A stretch of 64,000 nucleotides of DNA. Source: DATARH01 sp036008175. GTDB lineage: Bacteria; Pseudomonadota; Alphaproteobacteria; ATCC43930; CGMCC-115725. Numbering within the stretch: position 1 is the first letter of the stretch; every line of letters starts with the position of its first letter. Location: contig DASYOB010000059.1 of NCBI GenBank assembly GCA_036008175.1, positions 6,387 through 70,386 on the forward strand. The letters are read 5' to 3'. The position numbers and the translations under genes are program-made. Below the pieces are notes generated by a model, which worked only from the letters and a program-made list of their open reading frames with translations, was not told the origin of the DNA and searched no databases. This document shows, piece after piece, positions 1 through 8,350 of the stretch.

Positions 1-43
1 TCGGTCCGGCACTTGCCGGTCCGGGGGAACGGCACCCTACCAG

Positions 44-997
44 CTATTCCCGAGCGGTCAACAGAAATTGGTCAATAAAATGACGTGAGCGGCGCAATAA
101 ACTTTCCGAAAATTGCTCAGTGAAAAGCAGATCGGCCGTCATCTGGTGGCGAAACCATGTCATCTGTCGCTTGGCATACCGGCGGGTCGAACGCTGCGCC
201 GCGGCGATCGCGTCGGCGAGCGGCATCTCGCCCCGCAAATGGCGCAACAATTCAGGGACGCCGACAGCTTTCATTGCCGGCAAATCGGGAGCGAGGCCGC
301 GCCCCGCCAGCACCGAAACTTCATCAACCGCGCCGGCCGCGATCATCGCGGTGAACCGCGCATCGCAAGCCGGGTAAAGCACCTCGCGCAGCGGCATCAG
401 CAGCAGCGTCGCGAAGCGGTACGGCGCCTCGCCTGCACCACGGCTCCGCCATGCGCCGATCGGAATGCCGGTGGCGCGCACCACCTCAAAGGCCCGGGCG
501 AGCCGGCTCCGATCGCCGGGCGGCAAACGCGACGCGGTGTCGGGGTCCAGCATCGCCAGCCGCTCCAGAAACTTCGCCCCGCCGAGCTCCCGATAAAGAG
601 CTGCCGCTTCGGCGCGGACGGTCTGTGGAATCTCGGGCACCGGCGCCAAGCCATGCTGCAGCGCGCGCAGATACAGCCCCGTTCCGCCGACCAGGATCGG
701 CAAGCGGCCCGCGGCGTGCGCCGCCGTTATCTCGGTGAGCGCCAGCGTGCGCCAGCGCGCGACCGAGCCGCGCTCGGCGGCGTCGAGAAAACCGTAGAGT
801 CGATGCGTGACGCGCCGCATCGCCGCGTCATCCGGTTGCGCGCTCAGGATCGGCAGATCGCGATAGCTCTGCTGGCTGTCGGCGTTGATGATCGTGCCGC
901 CGAGGCTCGCCGCCAGCCCTAGCGCCAATGCGGATTTGCCGCTCGCGGTCGGGCCGGCGACGATGACGACCGGCGGCGCAATGTCGCTCTGTTTCAC
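44..997 (-). CDS. miaA: tRNA dimethylallyltransferase
   Basis: MiaA transfers a dimethylallyl group to N6 of A37 in tRNAs that read codons starting with U. The 317-residue product has the family's usual length. Visible motifs are the P-loop GPTASGKS (residues 15-22), the Asp-Ser pair at 40-41 in the substrate pocket, and GGTGLY (104-109). The gene is divergent from serB, with 21 bases between the two start codons, so both promoters must share that short gap or lie inside the genes. A hairpin with one mismatch just beyond the stop (about 4-23) could be its terminator, but the window edge prevents a proper check. Confidence 0.95.
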   Translation of the reverse strand: MKQSDIAPPVVIVAGPTASGKSALALGLAASLGGTIINADSQQSYRDLPILSAQPDDAAMRRVTHRLYGFLDAAERGSVARWRTLALTEITAAHAAGRLPILVGGTGLYLRALQHGLAPVPEIPQTVRAEAAALYRELGGAKFLERLAMLDPDTASRLPPGDRSRLARAFEVVRATGIPIGAWRSRGAGEAPYRFATLLLMPLREVLYPACDARFTAMIAAGAVDEVSVLAGRGLAPDLPAMKAVGVPELLRHLRGEMPLADAIAAAQRSTRRYAKRQMTWFRHQMTADLLFTEQFSESLLRRSRHFIDQFLLTARE

Positions 998-1018
998 GGC
1001 GGCGGATAAGGTGCCGGC

Positions 1019-1906
1019 ATGAGCCTTGTTATGACACTGATCGCAGGCGCTGGCGCCGAGCAGTTTTTGCCTGATGTGGTTGCCAGCATCGCCGGTACTC
1101 TACACGCGCAGCCCGATTGGCTGGCGCCGAGCCGAGCCTGCGACCTGGCTTTTGATGGCATTGATCCAAAAGTGGCGGAGAGCGCCGCCCGCCGGGCGAT
1201 CGGCGGCGCTTCAATCGATGTCGTGGTCCAGTCGGCAGCCGGGCGCCGCAAGCGCGTGTTCGTAGCAGACCTCGAATCCACGATCATTGAGAACGAGATG
1301 CTGGATGAGCTCGCGGAATTCGTCGGCTTGCGCGAGCACGTCGGCGAGATCACCCGGCGGGCGATGAATGGCGAAATCGATTTCGCCGCGGCGCTCCGCG
1401 AGCGCGTCGGATTGCTGAAGGGTCTCCCGGAAACCATCCTCGCCGAGGCGACACAGCGCATCCGGCTGATGCCCGGCGCACGCGCGCTGGTCGCGACGCT
1501 GCGCGCCGCGGGGGTGGTGACCGCACTGGTCTCAAGCGGATTTACGGTTTTTGCCGAACCCATCGCGACCGAGCTCGGCTTCGACCGGCTCGTCGCCAAC
1601 CGGCTCGACATCCTCGACGGCCGGATCGTCGGCACCGTGGCGATGCCGATCGTCACTCGCGAAACCAAACGTGACACGCTGATCGCGCTCGCCGGCGAAT
1701 GCGGCGTGCCAATCGAAGCGACGCTGGCTGCGGGAGACGGCGCCAACGACCTGCCGATGCTACAAGCGGCCGGGCTCGGCGTCGCCTTTCACGCCAAGCC
1801 GGCGGTCGCCGCCGCCGCGCGTTCGCGGATCGATCACGCCGATTTGACCGCGCTGCTTTATGTGCAGGGTTACCGGGAGGGGGAGATCGTCGTTCCGTCA
1901 AACTAG
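1019..1906 (+). CDS. serB: Phosphoserine phosphatase
   Basis: SerB hydrolyses phosphoserine in the last step of serine synthesis. It is a HAD-family enzyme of 295 residues with an N-terminal ACT-like region (about 1-75). HAD motif I reads DLEST (84-88): Asp84 would be the nucleophile, but the second acidic position, normally Asp (DxDST), is Glu86. Motif II is SSG (172-174), and motif III includes the conserved Lys near 217 and GDGAND (239-244). All other catalytic positions look intact, so an active enzyme is likely. It converges on degP with a 10-base gap. Confidence 0.9.
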   Translation: MSLVMTLIAGAGAEQFLPDVVASIAGTLHAQPDWLAPSRACDLAFDGIDPKVAESAARRAIGGASIDVVVQSAAGRRKRVFVADLESTIIENEMLDELAEFVGLREHVGEITRRAMNGEIDFAAALRERVGLLKGLPETILAEATQRIRLMPGARALVATLRAAGVVTALVSSGFTVFAEPIATELGFDRLVANRLDILDGRIVGTVAMPIVTRETKRDTLIALAGECGVPIEATLAAGDGANDLPMLQAAGLGVAFHAKPAVAAAARSRIDHADLTALLYVQGYREGEIVVPSN

Positions 1907-1916
1907 CGCGTCGACC

Positions 1917-3437
1917 TCAGCTCTGGTCCAGGCGCAGCGCGACGAAACGCAGGTCGCCCTGGCGCTCGACCAGGAGCAGGATCGACTTGCGACCGGCACG
2001 TTTTGCATCGTCGATCTTGCCGGTCACCTCGCCGGTGTTTTTGACCTCCTCCTGCGCCGCTTCCATGATCACGTCGCCCGGCTTCAGGCCCTTCTCGGCC
2101 CCTGGGCTGTCCTTGCCCACCGCCACGACCACGACGCCCTTGGCATCGTCGCTCAGCGAGAATTTGTCTTTCAGCTCCGGAGTGAGATTGGACAGCGTCA
2201 GTCCGAGGGCGGTAACAGTGCTGCCTTCCACCTTTGGCGCCTTGTTCTTCGGCGGTTCCTGCACGTCGGCCGTTTCGGTTTCTTCGAGCTTGCCTACCTT
2301 GACCTGCAGCTTTGTCTCCTGACGCTTGCGCCAGACCGTCACCGGCACGGTCTTATTTACGTTGGTGCCAGCGACAAGCCGCGGCAGGTGGCGCATATCG
2401 ACGACGGGCTTGCCGTCGAAACTCAGGATCACGTCACCAGGCTGGATACCGCCAGTCTGGGCCGGGCCATTGTCGTTGACGCTGGCGACCAGCGCTCCGC
2501 GCGCCTTGTCCAGGCCTAGGCTCTCGGCGATCTCATCGGTGACTGCTTGGATCCGGACGCCGAGCCAGCCGCGATGCACGTTGTGATCGGGCTCGCCGAT
2601 CAGTTCGGCCGCCACCGATTTAGCGATCGCCGACGGAATCGCGAAGCCGATCCCGATCGAGCCGCCGGAGGGCGAATAGATCGCCGTCGCGATGCCGATC
2701 ACCTGGCCGTCCATGTTGAACAGCGGCCCGCCGGAATTGCCGCGGTTGATCGAGGCGTCGGTCTGCAGAAAGTCATCGTAGGGGCCTGAGTTGATGTCGC
2801 GCTGGCGCGCCGACAGGATACCGGCGGTGACGCTGCCGCCGAGCCCGAACGGGTTTCCGATGGCCAGCACCCAGTCGCCGACCCGCGCCTTGTCGCTATC
2901 GCCCCAATTGACCGCAATCAGCGGCTTGTCGGTCTTGACCTTCAACACCGCGACATCCGTCTTGGTGTCGCGGCCGACCAGTTCGGCTTTGAGGCTGGTG
3001 TCGTCGTGCAGAATGACGGTGATCTCGTCGGCGTCGGCAATCACATGATTGTTGGTCACGATGTAACCCCCGGGATCGATGATGAATCCCGAGCCGAGCG
3101 ATGTGGCCTTTCGCGGCTGCGCCTCCGGGCGCTCGCTATGCTGGCCGTGATGATCGAAAAAGTCCTTGAAAAATTCCTCGAACGGCGATCCGGGCGGAAA
3201 TTGCGGCCGATTGGGAGTGGGTTGATCGCCCGAGTGCTGCTGGTGGGACGATTCCGGCTTCAGCGTCTGGGTCGTCGAGATGTTGACGACGGAGGGCAGC
3301 AGTTTGTCGGCAAGATCGGCGAACCCGTCCGGGGCCGGACGTGCGGCTGCCGGCTGAGACGCGGCGAAGGCCGCGATCAGCACGGTAGCGCAGGCAACCG
3401 CGGCGCAGTGCCGCAAATTAGATGACACGCAGGACAC
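1917..3437 (-). CDS. degP: Periplasmic serine protease/chaperone of the DegP/HtrA (Do) family
   Basis: The product degrades or refolds damaged envelope proteins in the periplasm. It has 506 residues: a signal peptide (about 1-32), a trypsin-like domain with the catalytic triad His131 (TNNHV), Asp161 and Ser235 (GNSGGPL), then two PDZ domains (about 285-385 and 410-500). A Gly/Pro/His-rich insert (about 65-110) precedes the protease core, as in other Do proteases. It is the last gene of the hflK-hflC-DUF2065-degP group, a common alphaproteobacterial order that links membrane and periplasmic quality control. A 186-base gap separates it from the DUF2065 gene, so it may have its own stress promoter. 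Confidence 0.95.
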   Translation of the reverse strand: MSCVSSNLRHCAAVACATVLIAAFAASQPAAARPAPDGFADLADKLLPSVVNISTTQTLKPESSHQQHSGDQPTPNRPQFPPGSPFEEFFKDFFDHHGQHSERPEAQPRKATSLGSGFIIDPGGYIVTNNHVIADADEITVILHDDTSLKAELVGRDTKTDVAVLKVKTDKPLIAVNWGDSDKARVGDWVLAIGNPFGLGGSVTAGILSARQRDINSGPYDDFLQTDASINRGNSGGPLFNMDGQVIGIATAIYSPSGGSIGIGFAIPSAIAKSVAAELIGEPDHNVHRGWLGVRIQAVTDEIAESLGLDKARGALVASVNDNGPAQTGGIQPGDVILSFDGKPVVDMRHLPRLVAGTNVNKTVPVTVWRKRQETKLQVKVGKLEETETADVQEPPKNKAPKVEGSTVTALGLTLSNLTPELKDKFSLSDDAKGVVVVAVGKDSPGAEKGLKPGDVIMEAAQEEVKNTGEVTGKIDDAKRAGRKSILLLVERQGDLRFVALRLDQS

Positions 3438-3623
3438 CTTGATCGACTCCTCGCAGCAAAGGCCGGGAACGCGCGGCGGCTAATCCAATGCGATAAAACC
3501 TGGTCTGCAATTATTCGCAGCCAAGCCAGCGGGTTCGCCTCCGGAACGACGCCCGGATCACACCGCCAGGAAAGATTACGGCGGAAGCCGAGGCCAAGCC
3601 AGATCCGTTCGCAAACCGCTGAT

Positions 3624-3809
3624 TCAGCGACGCAAGAGCCATACCAGCACGACCCCGATGCAGGCCGCCAAGAGACCAGCAGCGCGTAACGCCTGCGGCG
3701 GCACCGCCAAGGCCCGCGCCGCGACCCGCTTCATGGCCTCCGGAAATAGGGCATAAAGAACGCCCTCTATGACAAGTACAAGGGCAAGCCCGGTCCATAG
3801 GTCCCGCAT
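3624..3809 (-). CDS. Small DUF2065 inner-membrane protein
   Basis: This 61-residue protein has two predicted membrane helices, one near the N-terminus (about 4-20, with LALVLVIEGVLYALFP) and one at the C-terminus (about 40-58). The pattern fits DUF2065, a short family often encoded just after hflC. The function is not known. I chose the ATG at 3809: upstream of it the frame runs over hflC codons and is Arg/Pro-rich, unlike a real protein. No strong ribosome-binding site is visible. It starts 40 bases after the hflC stop. Confidence 0.8.
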   Translation of the reverse strand: MRDLWTGLALVLVIEGVLYALFPEAMKRVAARALAVPPQALRAAGLLAACIGVVLVWLLRR

Positions 3810-3849
3810 CAACCAGTTGAGACGGCGCGGTTCGCGCCAGTCTCTGCGC

Positions 3850-4827
3850 TCACGGCGAGCGGCCGGCGCCCGAAGCCGGGGCGCCGGCGGCGGCCGGCGG
3901 CGCGGCCGGTTGCGGCTTCGGCCCGGAAGGCGCGCCGGCGGCGCTCGCGGCGGCCGAGCCGATCCCCTGCGCACCACTGAAAAACCGGAAGAAATTGCCC
4001 TCGGGCGTCAGTACAAACGACGTATCGTGGCCATTGAGGGCTTCGCGATAAGCCTGCAGCGATCGATAGAAGGCAAAGAACTCTTTGTCCTTTCCGAAGG
4101 CGTCGGCATAGATCTTGATCGACTGCGCGTCGCCATCGCCGCGCACCCGCTGCGCGTCGCGCTGCGCCTCGGCCAGGATCACGGTGCGCTCGCGCTCGGC
4201 GTTGGCGCGCACGGTTTGTGCCGCCTCGGCGCCCTCGCCGCGGTATTGCCGCGCCTGCTGCTCGCGTTCGGACTGCATCCGGGCATAGACAGCCTGGCTG
4301 TTTTCTTCCGGCAGATCGGCGCGGCGCAGCCGCACATCGACCACATCGATGCCGAATGCCTTGGCCTGTGCGGCCACTTCGTCGCGGATCTGCCGCATGA
4401 TCGCGGCGCGCTTTTCCGACAGGATGTCGTTCAAGGTGACGCTGCCCAATACGCGGCGCAGACTGCCGGTCACGAGTGCCGACAGCCGAGCGCGCACGCC
4501 CGCCTCGGAGCCGACCGTCTGATAAAACAGCAGCGGGTTGGTGATGCGGTAGCGGGTGTAGGTGTCGGTGACCAGGCGCTTCTGGTCGGAAACGATCACC
4601 TCTTCGTGCGGCGGCTCGAAGTCCAGCACCCGGTTGTCGTAAAAAATCACGTTCTCGACAAACGGCCGCTTGAACCAAAGCCCGGGCTCGCGCGCCACCC
4701 GGCGCACCTCGCCAAGCTGCAAGACGAGCGCCTGCTCGGTCTGGTCGACGATAAAGGTCGAACTCGACACCAGGACGCCGGCGACGACCAAAATAACGCC
4801 GAGAACGGCGAGGAGGCGGCGGTTCAT
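3850..4827 (-). CDS. hflC: HflC, SPFH-domain regulator of FtsH
   Basis: HflC forms a membrane complex with HflK that surrounds the FtsH protease and modulates its activity. The 325-residue product has a single N-terminal membrane anchor (about 5-23) followed by an SPFH/prohibitin domain (about 24-190), a charged helical segment rich in Arg, Glu and Ala (about 190-245), and a Pro/Ala-rich tail. Its ATG overlaps the hflK stop by four bases (ATGA), which suggests translational coupling and balanced synthesis of the two subunits. Confidence 0.95.
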   Translation of the reverse strand: MNRRLLAVLGVILVVAGVLVSSSTFIVDQTEQALVLQLGEVRRVAREPGLWFKRPFVENVIFYDNRVLDFEPPHEEVIVSDQKRLVTDTYTRYRITNPLLFYQTVGSEAGVRARLSALVTGSLRRVLGSVTLNDILSEKRAAIMRQIRDEVAAQAKAFGIDVVDVRLRRADLPEENSQAVYARMQSEREQQARQYRGEGAEAAQTVRANAERERTVILAEAQRDAQRVRGDGDAQSIKIYADAFGKDKEFFAFYRSLQAYREALNGHDTSFVLTPEGNFFRFFSGAQGIGSAAASAAGAPSGPKPQPAAPPAAAGAPASGAGRSP

Positions 4828-6062
4828 GGCCGGCGCCCAATCGAAGGCTGACCGGCGGCGGGCGGTTGCGGCGCGGCGGTCGACGGCGCACCTGCATTCG
4901 GCGTGCCGGCAGCAGCGGAAGTGGGCGGTGTTTGTCCGAGCAGACTCGGCAACGGCAGATAAGGCAACACGCCGCTCTGCCCTTCCGACGCCTTGTCAAT
5001 GATGATCTTGTTGCTGTTCTTCAGGATCTCTTCCATCGTCTCGATATAGAGCCGCTGAACCGTCACGTCCTGCGCCACTTTGAAAGCGTTGTAGACATCG
5101 GTGAATCGGTCGGCGTCGCCCTGCGAGCGGGCGACGATCTCGGCGTGGTAGGCCTCGGCCTCCTGTCGGATCCGCACGGCGTCGCCGCGCGCCCGCGGGA
5201 TGATGTCGTTGCGATAGGCCTCGGCCTCGTTGCGCAACCGCTCTTTATCGGCGAGGGCACGCTGCACGTCGCGGAAGGATTCGATGACCGGCGCCGGCGG
5301 GTCGACCTTGGCCAGCTGCACCTGGGTGATCTCGATCCCGGCGCCATATGAGTCGAGGATGCGCTGCAGCAGATGCTGCGTGTCGGTCTCGATCTTGCCG
5401 CGGCCTTCCGCGAGCGCTTGCGCGATCGGGGTCTCGCCGACGATTTCGCGCATCGCACTCTCGGCTGCCGATTTCACGGTGCCTTCCGGATTGCGGATAT
5501 TGAACAGGTAGGATTGCGCGTCCTTGATGAGCCAGAAGACGGTGAAGTTGATGTCGACGATGTTTTCATCACCGGTCAGCATCAGCGCCTCTTCCGGCAG
5601 ATCGCGACCCGTGCCGGTCCGGGTTACCGCCCCCTCGCCGGAGCGAAACCCGATCTCGGTACGGTTGATGCGGGTGACGCTCGGACGCAGCACGCTCTCG
5701 ATCGGCGTCGGCAGGTGATAGTTCAAGCCGGGCTGGGTGGTGCGGTTATACGCCCCAAAACGGAGCACCACGCCAACCTCGTCGGGCAGGACACGGTAGA
5801 TCCCGCTTGCCAGCCACAGCACGATGACGGCGATAACGACGATCGCGATGCCGGTGCCCATGCCGGCGCCGCCGGGGAAGAGACGCCGGAACCGGTCCTG
5901 ACTGCGGCGCAGCATCTCCTCGAAATTCGGCGGCTGCGGCCCACGCGGGCCCCGAGGGCCGGTCGGTCCGCCGCCGTTGCCGCGCCCGCCGCCCCAAGGG
6001 CCGCCACCGCCGCCGCGAGGCCCGGTGCCCCAGGGACCACCGCCCTCACTCTGCCAGATCAT
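4824..6062 (-). CDS. hflK: HflK, SPFH-domain regulator of FtsH
   Basis: HflK is the larger partner of HflC in the FtsH-regulating complex. The 412-residue product begins with a Gly/Pro-rich cytoplasmic tail (about 7-48), followed by one membrane helix (about 70-92), the SPFH domain (about 95-270), a helical region and a Pro/Ala-rich C-terminus. It is the first gene of the operon. The promoter must lie in the 202-base gap shared with the divergent mrp gene. Confidence 0.95.
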   Translation of the reverse strand: MIWQSEGGGPWGTGPRGGGGGPWGGGRGNGGGPTGPRGPRGPQPPNFEEMLRRSQDRFRRLFPGGAGMGTGIAIVVIAVIVLWLASGIYRVLPDEVGVVLRFGAYNRTTQPGLNYHLPTPIESVLRPSVTRINRTEIGFRSGEGAVTRTGTGRDLPEEALMLTGDENIVDINFTVFWLIKDAQSYLFNIRNPEGTVKSAAESAMREIVGETPIAQALAEGRGKIETDTQHLLQRILDSYGAGIEITQVQLAKVDPPAPVIESFRDVQRALADKERLRNEAEAYRNDIIPRARGDAVRIRQEAEAYHAEIVARSQGDADRFTDVYNAFKVAQDVTVQRLYIETMEEILKNSNKIIIDKASEGQSGVLPYLPLPSLLGQTPPTSAAAGTPNAGAPSTAAPQPPAAGQPSIGRRP

Positions 6063-6264
6063 CGAACTAGACCCTTTCCGCGGCCGCGATCCGGGCCACG
6101 ATTTCTCGGAACCCGCGGCCGAGAGGACGCGGGCACGGAGATTCGGCCGATAGAGGGCGCGCGGGCGGGTGTTGTCAAGTGCCGGCGCCGCGCCTAAATG
6201 CCCTCAACCCCGGGCCTTCCCTCCCAGTGCGGAGGCTGGAAGACCGGGGACACAGGAGCAGAAA

Positions 6265-7386
6265 ATGGCCGTCACCGAGAGACAGATCCTCGACGCGCTG
6301 TCGCAGGTGCAAGACCCCGAGAAGGGCGGCGACATCGTCTCGCTGGGCATGGTTTCCGGGGTGGTCGTGCGCGACGGCAATGTCGGCTTTGCGATCGAGG
6401 TCGAGCCGGAGCGCGGGCCGCGTCTCGAGCCGTTGCGCAAGGCCGCAGAACACGCGGTCGAGGTGATCCCCGGAGTGCTCTCAGTCAGCGCGGTGCTTAC
6501 CGCCGAAGCAAAACCGCGCGTCGCGGCGACGGCCTCGGCCGGCGCCCGGCCAGCCGCCGCTGCCGGCGCCGGCAAGAACGCGCTTGCTCCCGGCGTGCGG
6601 GCGATTGTGGCGGTCGCCTCCGGCAAGGGCGGGGTCGGCAAATCGACCGTCGCCTCGAACCTGGCGCTGGCGCTGCGCGCGAACGGCCTCTCGGTCGGGG
6701 TGCTCGACGCCGACATATACGGCCCATCGATGCCGCGCATGCTCGGTATTTCCGGGCGGCCGAGCTCGGCCGACGGCAAGATCCTGCGCCCGATGGAGAA
6801 TTACGGGCTGAAATGCATGTCGATCGGCTTCCTCGTGCCCGAGGACACACCGATGATCTGGCGCGGGCCGATGGTGATGAGCGCGTTGCAGCAGATGCTG
6901 CGCGAAGTCGATTGGGGCGAGCTCGACATCATGATCGTCGACATGCCGCCCGGCACCGGCGATGCGCAATTGACGATGGCTCAGCAGGTCTCGCTCGCCG
7001 GCGCGGTCATCGTCTCGACGCCGCAGGACATCGCGCTGATCGACGCCCGCAAGGGGCTCAATATGTTCAAGAAAGTCGATGTGCCGGTGCTCGGCATCAT
7101 CGAGAACATGAGCTACTTCCTGTGCCCGCACTGCGGCGAGCGCAGCGACATTTTCAGCCATGGCGGCGCCCGCCGCGAGGCCGAGCATCTCGGCACCGAC
7201 TTTTTGGGCGAGATACCGATCGACCTGGCGATCCGCGAAACCTCCGATGAAGGCCGGCCGATCGTGGTGTCGCAGCCCGATTCACCCTATTCCCGAACCT
7301 TCCGCGACATCGCGGCGCGGATCTGGGAGAAGGTCTCGGGCGAGGCCCCGGCTCGCCGCGCCGCACCACGGATCGTCGTGGAGTAG
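6265..7386 (+). CDS. mrp: Mrp/ApbC/Nbp35-family iron-sulfur carrier ATPase
   Basis: Members of this family bind an Fe-S cluster and pass it to apoproteins. The product has 373 residues: an N-terminal MIP18/DUF59-type domain (about 5-80), an Ala-rich linker (85-108) and a ParA/MinD-like ATPase domain with deviant P-loop GKGGVGKST (120-128). The cluster-binding pair Cys287-x2-Cys290 (CPHC) is present. I chose ATG 6265 because AGGAG lies seven bases upstream (6254-6258) and similarity to the family starts there; the in-frame codons further upstream look non-coding. Confidence 0.93.
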   Translation: MAVTERQILDALSQVQDPEKGGDIVSLGMVSGVVVRDGNVGFAIEVEPERGPRLEPLRKAAEHAVEVIPGVLSVSAVLTAEAKPRVAATASAGARPAAAAGAGKNALAPGVRAIVAVASGKGGVGKSTVASNLALALRANGLSVGVLDADIYGPSMPRMLGISGRPSSADGKILRPMENYGLKCMSIGFLVPEDTPMIWRGPMVMSALQQMLREVDWGELDIMIVDMPPGTGDAQLTMAQQVSLAGAVIVSTPQDIALIDARKGLNMFKKVDVPVLGIIENMSYFLCPHCGERSDIFSHGGARREAEHLGTDFLGEIPIDLAIRETSDEGRPIVVSQPDSPYSRTFRDIAARIWEKVSGEAPARRAAPRIVVE

Positions 7387-7410
7387 GCGCCCCTCACTAC
7401 CGTGCGCCGG

Positions 7411-7611
7411 GCGCAAAATTCCCTGTTAACAGGGAATTTTGCCGAATTTCGTATACCCTGTTGCGTTGAGCGAGCGCAGAAAGCGGGGCATCTCGGCGCG
7501 TGTCGCATGGCATTGGGGGCCTCCAGCCCCTCGGTAGCAGGGAATTCAGCGCATCGAAATGGCTGAAAAACGTCCCGAACAGGGAATTGCGCATCTCCGT
7601 TCGCCTGTTAC
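7411..7611. repeat. Cluster of TTCCCTGTT-type repeat units
   Basis: The 294 bases between mrp and the DUF1272 gene hold no convincing gene. They contain several copies of a short core, CCCTGTT or its complement: in the palindrome at 7413-7442, at 7456-7462, as CAGGGAATT at 7538-7546, as AACAGGGAATT at 7578-7588, and a weaker CCTGTTAC at 7604-7611. The spacing is irregular. An 89-codon frame on the minus strand across this stretch is best explained as repeat DNA read as protein. Confidence 0.6.
7413..7442. terminator. Perfect 30-bp palindrome, possible bidirectional terminator
   Basis: Bases 7413-7442 are a perfect 30-bp palindrome centred on GTTAAC, with arms ending in AAAATT/AATTTT. It lies 26 bases after the mrp stop and would form a long hairpin on either strand, with several T residues at the end of the stem. 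That fits a terminator between convergent mrp and the DUF1272 gene. It also carries the core of a repeat family (CCCTGTT/AACAGGG) that recurs nearby, so it may be mobile DNA reused as a terminator. Confidence 0.5.
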
Positions 7612-7680
7612 AATTATTGGCTTGATAATTGGGATTAATTGGTGTATTGTCAAGTAGGATTGCCAAAGTTGGCGGCGGAG

Positions 7681-7989
7681 TCAGCGCTCATCGGGGCTGA
7701 CGTCTCGAACCCGAGCGATGAAAGCAGCAAGCTCGGCCCTGTCGCATTTCAGATGGACGCGCTTCGCCGAGGCGGGCTGCTTGCCGCGGCTGACGCCGGG
7801 GCGCCATTCGGTTCGCGGGCGGATCGGGCGCGGTGCGAAACCGCCGCCGCAGTTCGGACAGACGTTCGACAGCGCGTTTTCGACGCAATCGGCGCAGAAA
7901 GTGCACTCGTAGCTGCAGATCCGCGCATCGGCCGCGTCGGGCGGCAGGTCCTTGTCGCAATACTCGCAGTCGGGCCTAAGTTCGAGCAT
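7681..7989 (-). CDS. DUF1272 Cys-rich protein, zinc-ribbon-like
   Basis: A 102-residue protein whose first 50 residues match the DUF1272 pattern: several Cys pairs (CEYC at 8-11, CSYEC at 25-29, CADC at 32-35, CPNC at 44-47) that could hold two metal ions. The rest is basic. The function is unknown; the Cys spacing suggests a zinc-binding module. Its start is next to the following small gene on the same strand, with three bases between them, so the two are probably co-transcribed. Confidence 0.8.
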   Translation of the reverse strand: MLELRPDCEYCDKDLPPDAADARICSYECTFCADCVENALSNVCPNCGGGFAPRPIRPRTEWRPGVSRGKQPASAKRVHLKCDRAELAAFIARVRDVSPDER

Positions 7990-7992
7990 AGG

Positions 7993-8190
7993 TCAGCGCA
8001 CCTGGACGACATCCTGGGCGAAGATCATTTCCTCCTGGCCAATCAGGGCGGGGTCGCGCGGCGACTCGATATAACGCGCGAAAACCCACACGCCGTCGGC
8101 CGGGTTGGAGACCACCTCGGCGACGGCGCCGTCCAAGAGCGCGATGCGGGTGCCGGGCGCCAGAGTACGGATGTTGACCGGATCGCTCAT
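7993..8190 (-). CDS. Hypothetical 65-residue protein
   Basis: I do not recognise a named family. The ATG at 8190 gives 65 residues (begins MSDPVNIRTLAPG) with mixed charged and hydrophobic beta-type composition and no membrane helix or signal peptide. An in-frame ATG further upstream would add 19 strongly basic residues that run into the palindromic repeat at 8212-8334, so the shorter form is preferred. It lies three bases upstream of the DUF1272 gene. Confidence 0.6.
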   Translation of the reverse strand: MSDPVNIRTLAPGTRIALLDGAVAEVVSNPADGVWVFARYIESPRDPALIGQEEMIFAQDVVQVR

Positions 8191-8211
8191 GCTGGGAGCC
8201 TGGGACCGACG

Positions 8212-8334
8212 GCGGTGCGTCCTTCGAGGCCTCGCTTTGCGAGGCACCTCAGGATGACGTTCTTTCTAAATATCACCATAGACTTACGTCATCCTGAGGA
8301 GCGCCCAACGGGCGCGTCTCGAAGGACGCACCGC
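8212..8334. repeat. 123-bp inverted-repeat element between two genes
   Basis: The outer arms 8212-8228 and 8318-8334 are perfect 17-bp complements. Inner arms 8247-8260 and 8286-8299 are perfect 14-bp complements (contain CAGGATGACGT). Between outer and inner arms on each side lies a small hairpin (CCTCGCTTTGCGAGG on the left, GCGCCCAACGGGCGC on the right), so one strand could fold into a cross-shaped structure. It fills the space between the dioxygenase alpha gene and the 65-residue gene. It resembles the dispersed intergenic elements common in alphaproteobacteria. Confidence 0.8.
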
Positions 8335-8350
8335 GCTAATGTAGCGACCG

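Noticed and set aside
7397..7666. 89-residue minus-strand ORF between mrp and the DUF1272 gene
   Set aside because: Its sequence is produced by the CCCTGTT repeat units and palindrome (NSL-type motifs from the repeat), with no known domain. Treated as repeat DNA.
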